From: CAXGTL01 sp964012725
GTDB lineage: Archaea > Nanobdellota > Nanobdellia > Woesearchaeales > CAXGTL01
Direction of reading: 5' to 3'
Assembly (NCBI GenBank): GCA_964012725.1
Contig: CAXGTL010000001.1
Span: forward strand, 1-57,113
DNA: 57,113 nt
The position numbers and the translations under genes are program-made. This document shows positions 31,825 through 41,224 of the stretch, one piece after another. The notes under the pieces were generated by a model. That model was given only the letters and a program-made list of their open reading frames with translations, was not told the DNA's origin and did not search any database. Within the stretch, counting starts at the first letter, position 1, and each line of letters opens with the position of its first letter.

Positions 31825-33222
31825 CTATTCACACTCTTTTTTTGCTAGATCAACTAATTTAGAAGCTAAACCAATATAATTCTCAGGTTTTAAAATAAGT
31901 AATTCTTTTTTAACCTTTTCATCAACATCTAATCCTTGAATAAACTTTTTTAATTCATTCATTGTTAAGCTTTTTCCTCTTGTTAACTCTTTTAATTTTT
32001 CATAAGGTTTATCATAACCTTCTCTTCTTAAGATTGTTTGTATTGCTTCTGCAATCACAACAATATTAGAATTTAAATCTTTTAATAATTTATCTTTATT
32101 AATTTCAATCTTATCCAGACCGTTAATACAATTATTATATCCTAGCAAACAATGTCCAAAACTAACTCCTATATTCCTTTTAACAGATTTATCTGATAAA
32201 TCTCTTTGCATCCTAGATTTAGTTAATTTATCACTAAAAAACCCAAGCAATGAATTAGCCAACATTAAATTTGCTTCAGCGTTTTCAAAACTAATAGGAT
32301 TCACTTTATGAGGCATTGTTGAACTGCCAACTTCCTGTTTAATTATTTTCTGAGTAAAATAATCATAAGAAATATATCTCCACATATCTTGACACAAGTC
32401 AATCCAAATATTATTAATTCTTTTTACGCAATCAAACACAACTGCTAAACTATCTCCTGCCTCTATCTGTGTTGTTACTAGGTTTGGCTCCAAACCAAAA
32501 CCAGAAATAAAATCTTTACTAAAACCAATCCAATCAATATTAGGATAAGCGGTATGGTGTGCACTAAAATTGCCTGTAGTACCATTTAATTTTGCTTTTA
32601 TTTTTATTTTTTTAAGTTCTTTGATCTGATTATCCAGCCTATTCAAGAAAACAGCAATTTCCTTACCCATTGTAGTTGGTGATGCTGGCTGGCCATGTGT
32701 TCTTGCAAGCATTGCATCATTTTTATACTTAACTGCTTTCTTAACCAGATTTTGTTTTAGTTTTTCTAACTTATCTAAAAATATATCAGAAATAAATTCA
32801 TTTATCATCAAACCATAAGCAATATTATCAATATCTTCTGATGTAAGACTAAAATGAACAAGCTCATTATTAATTGATGCATTTTTTGAATCTTTTTCTT
32901 TTGACTCATTTTTCTTTAACTCACCCAATTTCTTTTTAATAAACAATTCAACAACCTTGACATCATGATTAACAATCTTTTCCTCTTCTTTGATAGCTTC
33001 AGCATCTTTTAATGTAAATTTTTCATAAAGCAATCTTAATTCTTTCTTATCTCTATCAACTAATTTATTGCCAATAACTTTATTCAGTTTAATAAAATAT
33101 TCAACTTCAACTTGTAATCTATACTTAAATAAAGCAAATTCAGAAAAATAATTACTCAGCTCTTTAACATGATCATAATATCTTCCATCTAAAGGTGATA
33201 TTGATTTTAGGTTGTCTGGCAT
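31825..33222 (-). CDS. purB: Adenylosuccinate lyase
   Basis: 465 aa from ATG 33222 (GTG 33231 is an alternative). LKSISPLDGRY at the N-terminus, TSEDI, ARTHGQPASPTT and the GSSTMPHKVNPISFENAEAN signature near 300. It resembles the longer PurB type. It makes AMP from adenylosuccinate and also acts in IMP synthesis. It follows purA by 54 nt on the same strand, so both AMP-forming steps are together. Confidence 0.95.
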   Translation of the reverse strand: MPDNLKSISPLDGRYYDHVKELSNYFSEFALFKYRLQVEVEYFIKLNKVIGNKLVDRDKKELRLLYEKFTLKDAEAIKEEEKIVNHDVKVVELFIKKKLGELKKNESKEKDSKNASINNELVHFSLTSEDIDNIAYGLMINEFISDIFLDKLEKLKQNLVKKAVKYKNDAMLARTHGQPASPTTMGKEIAVFLNRLDNQIKELKKIKIKAKLNGTTGNFSAHHTAYPNIDWIGFSKDFISGFGLEPNLVTTQIEAGDSLAVVFDCVKRINNIWIDLCQDMWRYISYDYFTQKIIKQEVGSSTMPHKVNPISFENAEANLMLANSLLGFFSDKLTKSRMQRDLSDKSVKRNIGVSFGHCLLGYNNCINGLDKIEINKDKLLKDLNSNIVVIAEAIQTILRREGYDKPYEKLKELTRGKSLTMNELKKFIQGLDVDEKVKKELLILKPENYIGLASKLVDLAKKECE

Positions 33223-33276
33223 TTTTGTCACTTTATTTTCTTACTTTTATTTTATTATTTCGTTTACTTTATTAGC

Positions 33277-34548
33277 TCATTTTATCTTCATAGTCTGGCT
33301 TCTTTTAGGTCCAACAGACACAATGGATATTGATATACCTGATAATTCTTCAATCTTTTTAAGATATGTTTTTGCATTTTCAGGCAAATCATCATAAGCT
33401 TTGCAATTTGTAATATCTTGTTGCCACCCATCCATTTCCTCATAAACAGGCTCGTACTTTTCTAAAACATCAACTTTTGCAGGAAATTCATCTAAAACTT
33501 GATCTTTATATTTATAACCAGTACAAACTTTGATCTTATCAAATTCATCTAGAACATCTAATTTTGTTATTGCTATACTTGTTAAACCATTAACCCTTAC
33601 AGCATATTTTACAATCAATGGATCAAACCATCCACACCTTCTAGGTCTTCCGGTTGTTGTGCCAAATTCAGAACCTTTTTTTCTTAACTTTTCTCCATCA
33701 TCATCATCCAACTCAGTTGGAAAAGGTCCAGCTCCAACTCTTGTAGTATATGCTTTTACAATTCCAATAATATTTGTTATCTTTGTTGGGCCTATGCCTG
33801 AACCAGAACAAGCATTTCCAGCAACAGTATTTGAAGATGTTAAAAAAGGATATGTTCCATGATCAATATCTAACAAAGTACCTTGAGCACCTTCTAATAA
33901 TATATTTTTACCATTCTTGATTGCTTTATCTAGAATCAAAGAAGTATCCTTGATAAAAGGTTTTAACACATTTTTATACTTTAGATAATCATTATAAACA
34001 TCATCAAAATTAATAGGTTTTTCTTCATATATTTTTTCTAGTATAAGATTTTTCTGTTTCAGAACATTTTGTAATTTTTGTTTAAACACTTCCTCATCAA
34101 GCAAATCCTGTGCTCTTATACCGATTCTTGCAACTTTGTCTTCATATGCTGGTCCAATACCACGCTTTGTTGTGCCAATCTTTTTATCTCCTTTACTTTT
34201 TTCTCTTAATTTATCAAACTTTTTATGATAAGATAAAATAATGTGTGTTTTTTCAGAAATAGCCATGTTTATATTTGTTATACCTTGAGATTTTAAACTT
34301 TCTATTTCTTCAACTAATTTAATCGGGTCAAGAACAACGCCATTTCCTATAACGCAAAGTTTGTTTCTTATAGCACCTGAAGGTATTAAATGAAGCTTGA
34401 ATGTCTTATCACCAACTACAACAGTATGGCCTGCATTGGCACCTCCTTGGTACCTAGCTATAATGTCATAATCCTCAGCTATTAAGTCAACTATCTTACC
34501 TTTGCCTTCATCTCCCCATTGACTTCCTATAATTACTGTCACTACCAT
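33277..34548 (-). CDS. purA: Adenylosuccinate synthetase
   Basis: 423 aa. QWGDEGKGKIVD near 10-21 is the GTP loop with the catalytic Asp, GGANAGHTV follows, and GTTKRGIGPAYEDK and the GRPRRCGWFD segment complete the IMP/Asp site. It joins aspartate to IMP. ATTTATAAATAAC is centred about 27 nt before the ATG, so the mRNA is probably leaderless. Confidence 0.96.
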   Translation of the reverse strand: MVVTVIIGSQWGDEGKGKIVDLIAEDYDIIARYQGGANAGHTVVVGDKTFKLHLIPSGAIRNKLCVIGNGVVLDPIKLVEEIESLKSQGITNINMAISEKTHIILSYHKKFDKLREKSKGDKKIGTTKRGIGPAYEDKVARIGIRAQDLLDEEVFKQKLQNVLKQKNLILEKIYEEKPINFDDVYNDYLKYKNVLKPFIKDTSLILDKAIKNGKNILLEGAQGTLLDIDHGTYPFLTSSNTVAGNACSGSGIGPTKITNIIGIVKAYTTRVGAGPFPTELDDDDGEKLRKKGSEFGTTTGRPRRCGWFDPLIVKYAVRVNGLTSIAITKLDVLDEFDKIKVCTGYKYKDQVLDEFPAKVDVLEKYEPVYEEMDGWQQDITNCKAYDDLPENAKTYLKKIEELSGISISIVSVGPKRSQTMKIK

Positions 34549-34623
34549 AACACTAAGTTAGAATATTGTTATTTATAAATGTATTTATAGACTACAAAAT
34601 AGAGTTTGTATAATCTATGTAAT

Positions 34624-35892
34624 TCACTTAAAATCACAAGAATCAACACACCTATCGCAATTATAAAATAGTTTATCATCTAATTGATATCTTTTTTGTA
34701 TTTGATCTTTTAATGAATTTGCTAGTTTTTGTATGCCTGGTTTTGCACGTTTACAAAGCCTTTGCCCTAGAAAATCAAGCATTGATTTAAAATTACAATT
34801 GATGTTACCGTGTGCAATAAGTGAATGCGGTAAAACACCTGCTGCAATTGATTTTGGTATTCCTTCAACCAAAAAATGATACAGACTTTCAAGCTCTTTA
34901 TTATTTTGATTATATTCTTTATGGAGGTTTTTGTCTTTCCATTCTCTGTGGTTACAATAATTGAAATTACTTGAGTATGTAATCGGTAGAAGGTTTCTGT
35001 CTAATGTTCTGTGTCTTAATAATTCATGCAACACAGATAAGTCGCATGCAAAATCAAATCTTATGCTTGTTTTAGTTTTTAAAATCCCTGCATATACTGG
35101 ATCGTGTAATCTCTTTGCCATAAATTCTATTTCTTTACTCTTAAATGGTCCAGAACAATTACTTAATTTTGTATCATTCTGTGATTTTATTTTATTAAAA
35201 TATTTTTCATAGTTTTTTGGATCTTCATCTGATACAATAATTGGACAAGGATCATATCTTGTTATATTATTTACTGCCTTTCTCTTTTCAAGCCATGTTT
35301 TAATATCAAAATCAAAACCTGGTGTAATTCTTTCTGTTAATGATAATTTTCTTATACACCAATCATACATTTCTGTTATAATATTTGGATAAACAAGTTT
35401 TAAATGGTATAATTCTCTTAGATTTAGCTTAAAACTATCACCTGTTAATGTGTATAAAGGAAGACAGTACATTGCGTCTTGTTTTTGCATGCCTTTGTCG
35501 ATTGCTTTTTTGTATAAATCAAAGGATGTTTTAAACTTTTTATCAATTTTTTTGACAATCTCTGGAAACTTATGCAATTCTTGTGGAAGATAATAATCAT
35601 GATGTTCAACAGATCTTGTTGATTCTTGAAGCATTGAAATATGACTAGAACAAGCAAGCATTAATGTCCATAATCTGGGAATATATGATCTGCAATACAA
35701 AGTTACAAACTCCATAGCAGCTAAATGGCCTTTTGCAATACTATATTTGAGTGTTGTTTTGTCAGGTTTTCTAAATATTTCATCTTTTGATGATGGAAAA
35801 CTAGGATGTTGTCTACAACCTCTAATATCTTCAGCCATGTCTCTCAGACTACCTTGAATCTTAATTTCTAATACTGCCTCTTTTCTTTCCAT
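34624..35892 (-). CDS. Tandem ThyX-like protein (flavin-dependent thymidylate synthase family)
   Basis: 422 aa, about twice a normal ThyX. Half 1 (about 45-190) has GHLAAMEFVTLYCRSYIPR, QESTRS at 89-94 and CLPLYTLTG..LNLRELYHL. Half 2 (about 250-410) has LLRHRTLDRN with RHR at 293-295, GVLPHSL and NCNFKSMLDFLGQRL. Neither half alone carries the full RHRx7S motif. A Cys-rich end (NCDRCVDSC) is added. It adjoins dUTPase, fitting dUMP-to-dTMP conversion. Confidence 0.75.
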   Translation of the reverse strand: MERKEAVLEIKIQGSLRDMAEDIRGCRQHPSFPSSKDEIFRKPDKTTLKYSIAKGHLAAMEFVTLYCRSYIPRLWTLMLACSSHISMLQESTRSVEHHDYYLPQELHKFPEIVKKIDKKFKTSFDLYKKAIDKGMQKQDAMYCLPLYTLTGDSFKLNLRELYHLKLVYPNIITEMYDWCIRKLSLTERITPGFDFDIKTWLEKRKAVNNITRYDPCPIIVSDEDPKNYEKYFNKIKSQNDTKLSNCSGPFKSKEIEFMAKRLHDPVYAGILKTKTSIRFDFACDLSVLHELLRHRTLDRNLLPITYSSNFNYCNHREWKDKNLHKEYNQNNKELESLYHFLVEGIPKSIAAGVLPHSLIAHGNINCNFKSMLDFLGQRLCKRAKPGIQKLANSLKDQIQKRYQLDDKLFYNCDRCVDSCDFK

Positions 35893-35896
35893 TTTC

Positions 35897-36319
35897 TTAT
35901 TTTAAACCAGTGCTACCAAAACCACCTTGACCTCTTTCACTTTGTTCTAAATTATTTACTTCTTCAAGTGTTGCTGTTATGTGTGGTTGAATTATCATCT
36001 GAGCAATTCTCATATTCTTCTCAATCTGGAAATCTTCTTTACCAAGATTCTTTAAGACTACACATACTTCTCCACGATAACCAGAATCAACAACTCCTGC
36101 TAGTGCATGTATCTCGTTTTTTACTGCTAGACCGCTTCTGTCCCAGATTAAACCAACATAACCAGGTGGAATAGCCATTTTTATTCCGGTTTTTACAAGA
36201 TATTTATCACCTGCTTTGAGTAAAATAGATTCTGCAGCTCTTAAATCAAGGGCAGCATCGCCTTGTTTTGCATAACTAGGTGTGTCAATATCTGAGATTT
36301 TTTGTATTTTTACTTTCAT
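35897..36319 (-). CDS. dut: dUTP diphosphatase
   Basis: 140 aa trimeric dUTPase with all five motifs: GDAALDLRA, WDRSGLAVKN, GVVDSGYRGEVCVVL, RIAQMII and ERGQGGFGSTG. It hydrolyses dUTP to dUMP, the substrate for thymidylate synthesis. The ThyX-like gene starts 4 nt after its stop, so the two are one operon. Confidence 0.95.
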   Translation of the reverse strand: MKVKIQKISDIDTPSYAKQGDAALDLRAAESILLKAGDKYLVKTGIKMAIPPGYVGLIWDRSGLAVKNEIHALAGVVDSGYRGEVCVVLKNLGKEDFQIEKNMRIAQMIIQPHITATLEEVNNLEQSERGQGGFGSTGLK

Positions 36320-36416
36320 ATTGGATTTGGGAAACAGAAATCTTATTTAATATTTTATTATAATCACACAGTACTCAACAAACTATATAAATAAGTTATG
36401 ATTTCTTAATTTTGTT

Positions 36417-36884
36417 ATGAGATTAAAAAAAGACGAATATTACTTATCCTTAGCTTATGAAGTTTCAAAGCGAGGCACTTGTAAAAAAACTTGCTATGGA
36501 GCTATAATTGTAAAAAATGATCAAATAGTTTCAACAGGTTATTGTGGTGCTCCAAGAGGAGCTCCTAATTGTTATGATTTAGAAGATTGTCCAAGAATTT
36601 TACAAAAAATACCAAGCGGTGAAAGGTATGAATTGTGTAAAAGTGTTCATGCTGAGATGAATGCCATTATAAATGCTGCAAGAGCAGGTGTTTCTGTTTT
36701 AGGAGGAGTATTGTATCTGGCAGGAAGAAAACGAAATCAAGAAAAAAAATCACCTAATCCATGTAGAATGTGCAAAAGGGCAATTATTAATGCTGGTATT
36801 GAAAAAGTAATTTATAATGGTGATGACAAAGGAGTGTGTGAACTTGATGTTAGTGATTGGTTAAGTAATCCTGATGAACTGTGA
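36417..36884 (+). CDS. dCMP deaminase family protein
   Basis: 155 aa. Zinc site HAE at 78-80 and PCRMC at 115-119, with a Cys-rich insert between as in dCMP deaminases (CYGAIIVKNDQIVSTGYCGAPRGAPNC). It deaminates dCMP to dUMP. It is divergent from dut; a CTATATAAATAAG box sits about 35 nt upstream and no SD is visible. NrdD follows at 52 nt. Confidence 0.88.
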   Translation: MRLKKDEYYLSLAYEVSKRGTCKKTCYGAIIVKNDQIVSTGYCGAPRGAPNCYDLEDCPRILQKIPSGERYELCKSVHAEMNAIINAARAGVSVLGGVLYLAGRKRNQEKKSPNPCRMCKRAIINAGIEKVIYNGDDKGVCELDVSDWLSNPDEL

Positions 36885-36935
36885 CTGGATTTTGTGGTTT
36901 TTTATTAATATATAAATAATAAGGAGTTAAAAAAG

Positions 36936-39164
36936 ATGGGTGAAAAAGGAGTTAGTCAAGTAAGAAAAAGAGATGGATCTATAGTTTTATTTAATCATGA
37001 TAAGATTAAAGAAGCAATATTTAAAGCTGCAAAATCAGTTGGTGGAGATAATAGTGAAATTTCAGAAGATTTATCTAACAAAGTTGTTGATGTATTAAAC
37101 CAACAATTTGGTGATATAACTATTCCAACTGTTGAACAAGTATCTGATATAGTGGAAAGGATTCTTATTAAACATGGTTATGTTGACACATCAAAAGCTT
37201 TCATTCTTTACAGGTTTAAGCATAAAGAAATTAGAAATGTAAAAGAATCAGTTGCAGAAGCAGTAGCAATCATTGATAATTATGTTAGCCAAGCAGATTG
37301 GCGTGTTAAAGAAAACTCTAATATGGCATACTCATTGCAAGGGTTGAATAATCATATAACATCAACATTAGTTGCAAAGTATTGGTTAGATAAATTATAT
37401 CCAGAAGAGATTAGTAGTGCTCATCAAAATGGAGATATACATATACATGATTTAGGTGTTCTTGGCCCTTATTGTGTTGGTTGGGATATAAAAGATATAT
37501 TAATGTCTGGTTTTGGTGGAGTTAGTGGAAAAACAGAATCCAAACCACCAAAACATCTAAAAACAGCACTTGGTCAAATAGTAAATTTCTTTTATACTCT
37601 TCAAGGAGAATCTGCAGGTGCTCAAGCATTATCAAACTTTGATACATACTTAGCCCCTTTTATTAAATCTGGGAATCTTAGTTATAAAGAAATAAAACAA
37701 GCAATGCAAGAATTTTTATTTAATATGAATGTTCCAACAAGAACAGGTTTTCAAACTCCATTTACAAATATAACAATGGACCTTAAAGTTCCTGATTTTA
37801 TTAAAAACGAACCAATAATTATTGGTGGAAAATTAATGACAGAAACATATGGAAGTTTTCAAAAAGAAATGGATTTAATAAATAAAGCATTTGCAGAAGT
37901 AATGATGGAAGGAGATGCAAAAGGGAGAGTATTCACATTTCCAATCCCAACATATAACATTACAAAAGATTTTGATTGGGATAATGAAGATCATAATATA
38001 ATTTGGGAAATGACTGCAAAATATGGCATACCTTATTTTTCTAATTTTATTAATTCAGATATGAAACCTGATGATGTAAGAAGCATGTGTTGTCGTTTAC
38101 GTTTAGATAATAAAGAATTAGAAAAAAGAGGTGGTGGTTTGTTTGGATCAAACCCTTTAACAGGAAGTTTAGGAGTTGTAACTGTCAATCTTGTTAGAAT
38201 AGGATATTTATCAAAAAATGAACAAGATTATTTTGAAAGATTAGAAAAATATCTGGATTTAGCTAAAAAAAGTTTAGAAATGAAAAGAAAATCATTAGAA
38301 AGATTTACAGAAGCAGGTTTATACCCCTATTCAAGATTTTTCTTAAGACATATATATCAAAAAGATAAAAAGTACTGGGTAAATCACTTTTCAACTATTG
38401 GAATATTAGGAATGAATGAATCTTTATTAAACTTTTTAGGATGTAACATTGCATCTGAATCAGGAAGGGTGTTTACAATAAAAGTTCTTAATTTTATAAG
38501 AAAAAAACTATCAGAATATCAACAAGAAACAGGTAATCTGTATAATTTAGAAGCATCTCCTGCAGAAGGTGCAAGTTATAGATTTTCTAAAAAAGATAAA
38601 AATGTTTTTCCAAGAATAATAGTTGGTAATGAAGATGATTATAGAGATAAAGGTGCAGCACCATATTATACTAATTCAACACAACTTCCAATTAATTATA
38701 CAAATGATATATTTGAAGCATTAGAATTACAAGATGAAATCCAGTGTAAGTACACAGGTGGTACAGTTCTTCATGGATTTATAGGAGAAAGAATATCTTC
38801 ACCTGAAACTACAAAAATGTTAGTAAAAAAAATTGCAAATAATTTTAAATTACCATACTTTACTTTAACACCTACATTTAGTATATGTCCTAAACATGGT
38901 TATCTTAATGGTGAAAAAAGATTTTGTCCAAAATGTGATTCTTTAATTGAGAATATTGAAGAAAATTTAAACAAAAGAACAAGATGTGAAGTTTATAGTA
39001 GAGTAGTTGGTTATCTTCGTCCTGTTCAACAATGGAACACTGGAAAAAGAGCAGAGTTCTTTGACAGAAAAGTGTTTGATGAAGAACAATCATTATCACA
39101 TCCAATTAAAGAAATAAAGGTGCAAAATGGAAATCAAAGGCTTCCAGCCTACGAGTCTAATTGA
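36936..39164 (+). CDS. nrdD: Anaerobic (class III) ribonucleoside-triphosphate reductase
   Basis: 742 aa. An ATP-cone (6-95, QVRKRDGSIVLFNHDKI) gives dATP control. The core has NSNMAYSLQGL and TLTPTFSICPKHGYL; the zinc site uses C..C and CPKCDS; the glycyl-radical motif RVVGYLR is near 692. It makes dNTPs under anaerobic conditions. AAGGAG precedes the ATG. Its 3' end overlaps nrdG by 38 nt. Confidence 0.96.
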   Translation: MGEKGVSQVRKRDGSIVLFNHDKIKEAIFKAAKSVGGDNSEISEDLSNKVVDVLNQQFGDITIPTVEQVSDIVERILIKHGYVDTSKAFILYRFKHKEIRNVKESVAEAVAIIDNYVSQADWRVKENSNMAYSLQGLNNHITSTLVAKYWLDKLYPEEISSAHQNGDIHIHDLGVLGPYCVGWDIKDILMSGFGGVSGKTESKPPKHLKTALGQIVNFFYTLQGESAGAQALSNFDTYLAPFIKSGNLSYKEIKQAMQEFLFNMNVPTRTGFQTPFTNITMDLKVPDFIKNEPIIIGGKLMTETYGSFQKEMDLINKAFAEVMMEGDAKGRVFTFPIPTYNITKDFDWDNEDHNIIWEMTAKYGIPYFSNFINSDMKPDDVRSMCCRLRLDNKELEKRGGGLFGSNPLTGSLGVVTVNLVRIGYLSKNEQDYFERLEKYLDLAKKSLEMKRKSLERFTEAGLYPYSRFFLRHIYQKDKKYWVNHFSTIGILGMNESLLNFLGCNIASESGRVFTIKVLNFIRKKLSEYQQETGNLYNLEASPAEGASYRFSKKDKNVFPRIIVGNEDDYRDKGAAPYYTNSTQLPINYTNDIFEALELQDEIQCKYTGGTVLHGFIGERISSPETTKMLVKKIANNFKLPYFTLTPTFSICPKHGYLNGEKRFCPKCDSLIENIEENLNKRTRCEVYSRVVGYLRPVQQWNTGKRAEFFDRKVFDEEQSLSHPIKEIKVQNGNQRLPAYESN

Positions 39165-39867
39165 TTATCCTGGAAAGATATGTTCTGTTATATTTATTTA
39201 TGGTTGTAACTTTAGGTGTGGTTATTGTCATAATAAAGAATTAGTTCTAAAGTATGTACATGACACCAATAATAAACAAAATAACAATAATCACAAATTA
39301 TCAACAATTCCACAACAACAAATACTTAACCACTTAGAAAAAAGAAAACATTTAGTTGATGCAGTTACAATTACTGGTGGTGAACCAACACTTTACAAAG
39401 AATTAATTGAATTAATACAAAAAATAAAACAATTAGGTTACTTAGTAAAGCTTGACACAAATGGATCAAACCCAGAACTTCTCAAAGAGCTAATAGACAA
39501 AAACTTAGTCGATTACATTGCAATGGATGTAAAAGCTCCTTTCTCAAAGTATAAAGATATTGTAAATGTGGATATTGATATTAATAAAATAATTAAAAGC
39601 ATTGCTTTGATCAAAAACTCGAACATAGACCATGAGTTCAGAACAACTATTGTCCCAAGTTTATTATCTAAACAAGATGTTGTTGACATTGCAAAGTCAT
39701 TATCAAGTGGAGAAAAAACAAATAATACCAAACTAATACTACAACAATTCACAAAACAAACAGAACTTCTAAACAAAAACTTCAATAACCAACCAACATA
39801 CTCTGATGAAGAATTGGAAGATATTAGGAAAGAGTGTGAGAAGTTTGTTAAAACAGTGATAAGATAA
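39127..39867 (+). CDS. nrdG: Anaerobic RNR-activating radical SAM enzyme
   Basis: 246 aa. C27, C31 and C34 in CNFRCGYC bind the SAM cluster; the TGGEPTLY motif binds SAM. It installs the glycyl radical in NrdD. The ATG lies inside the end of nrdD. It is longer than the minimal NrdG (about 155 aa) and closer to the archaeal PflA/NrdG-like type, so the name rests partly on the neighbour. Confidence 0.9.
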   Translation: MEIKGFQPTSLIDYPGKICSVIFIYGCNFRCGYCHNKELVLKYVHDTNNKQNNNNHKLSTIPQQQILNHLEKRKHLVDAVTITGGEPTLYKELIELIQKIKQLGYLVKLDTNGSNPELLKELIDKNLVDYIAMDVKAPFSKYKDIVNVDIDINKIIKSIALIKNSNIDHEFRTTIVPSLLSKQDVVDIAKSLSSGEKTNNTKLILQQFTKQTELLNKNFNNQPTYSDEELEDIRKECEKFVKTVIR

Positions 39868-39934
39868 CAAAAAAACAAAAAGTTTTATATATAATAATAA
39901 CAAAAGAAGACTATTAACTAAAAAAATAAAAAAA

Positions 39935-40342
39935 ATGACTGAAGATAATTCATTTGGACCGCATTTAACAATAGATGCAAAGGGTTGCAATAGAAAAAAG
40001 ATAACTGATATGAATTTTATATACAATTTTCTAAATCAATTTCCATCAAAAATTAATATGCGAAAAATGTCTTTGCCAGTTGTTGTGCCTTGGAAAGATG
40101 AATGGTCAGAAACTCCTGGTATTTCAGGCTTTGTTATGATTACAACAAGCCATGTTAGCATACACACATTCCCAGATGATGATCATGTATTTTTTGATGT
40201 GTTTTCTTGTAGAGCATTTGATGTGGAAAAAGCAAAAAATTATATTTTAGAAGAATTCGAAGCAAAAACTGCAGATGTTAATATTGTTAAAAGAGGATTG
40301 CAGTTTAGAAAGAAACAAACAGTTATTAAAGAAACTAATTAG
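39935..40342 (+). CDS. speD: S-adenosylmethionine decarboxylase proenzyme-like
   Basis: 135 aa. GPHLTIDAKGC, SGFVMITTSHVSIHTFPDDD and VFFDVFSCRAFD match prokaryotic AdoMetDC. S72 would become the pyruvoyl group after self-cleavage, with H77 and C92 as the other active residues. The residue before the Ser is Thr instead of the usual Glu. It supplies decarboxylated SAM for polyamine synthesis. A TTTATATATAATAA box lies about 45 nt upstream. Confidence 0.82.
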   Translation: MTEDNSFGPHLTIDAKGCNRKKITDMNFIYNFLNQFPSKINMRKMSLPVVVPWKDEWSETPGISGFVMITTSHVSIHTFPDDDHVFFDVFSCRAFDVEKAKNYILEEFEAKTADVNIVKRGLQFRKKQTVIKETN

Positions 40343-40363
40343 AAGAAATGGGGGATTCTAAAA

Positions 40364-41224
40364 ATGGAACAATCTACTAATTATGGTGATTTACCACCAA
40401 AATATTCAAACTTAGAAGATTCACCAATAGTTATAATCCCTGTACCATATGATAAAACTAGTACTTGGATTAAAGGAGCTAATAAAGGACCAGAAGCAAT
40501 ATTAGAAGCATCAGCAAATATGGAACTTTATGATATTGAAACTGATTTTGAAGTTTATAAAAAAGGAATATTTACTGAAAAACCTATTACTGAAAACTCT
40601 TCTACAGAAAAAATGATTGATGCAGTTAGTTCTAAAGTTAAAGAACATATAAAAAAAGATAAATTTGTAGTAACAATTGGAGGAGAACATTCTATTAGTC
40701 TTGGTCCAATAAAAGAACATATAAAAAAATATAAAGATGTTTGTATTTTACAATTAGATGCTCATGCAGACTTAAGAAATGAATATGAAGAATCAAAATA
40801 TAATCATGCTTGTGTAATGGCACGTGCAAAAGAATTGTGTTCAGTAATACAAGTTGGAATTAGAAGTATGGATGTATCAGAAAAAGAAAGATTAGATAAA
40901 AACAATATGTTTTTTGCTAAGGATATTCAAAAAGATAAAGATTGGATTAACAAAGTTGTATCTAAATTATCAAAAAATATATATATTACTCTTGATTTGG
41001 ATGTTTTTGATCCATCAATAATGCCATCAACAGGAACTCCTGAACCAGGAGGACTTTTATGGTATGAAACATTATCATTATTAAAAAAAGTAATCAAAGA
41101 GAAAAATGTAATAGGTTTTGATGTTGTTGAATTATGTCCAAACAAAAATAATAAAAGTCCTGATTTTTTGGCTTCAAAATTAATATACAAATTATTAAGT
41201 TATAAATTTACAAAAGGTGATTAA
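40364..41224 (+). CDS. speB: Agmatinase / ureohydrolase
   Basis: 286 aa. Manganese ligands in GGEHSISLG, QLDAHADLRNEYEESKYNHA and LDLDVFDPSIMPSTGTPEPGG. It hydrolyses agmatine to putrescine and urea. GGGG precedes the ATG. It lies between speD and the deoxyhypusine synthase gene, giving a polyamine-hypusine operon. Confidence 0.92.
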   Translation: MEQSTNYGDLPPKYSNLEDSPIVIIPVPYDKTSTWIKGANKGPEAILEASANMELYDIETDFEVYKKGIFTEKPITENSSTEKMIDAVSSKVKEHIKKDKFVVTIGGEHSISLGPIKEHIKKYKDVCILQLDAHADLRNEYEESKYNHACVMARAKELCSVIQVGIRSMDVSEKERLDKNNMFFAKDIQKDKDWINKVVSKLSKNIYITLDLDVFDPSIMPSTGTPEPGGLLWYETLSLLKKVIKEKNVIGFDVVELCPNKNNKSPDFLASKLIYKLLSYKFTKGD

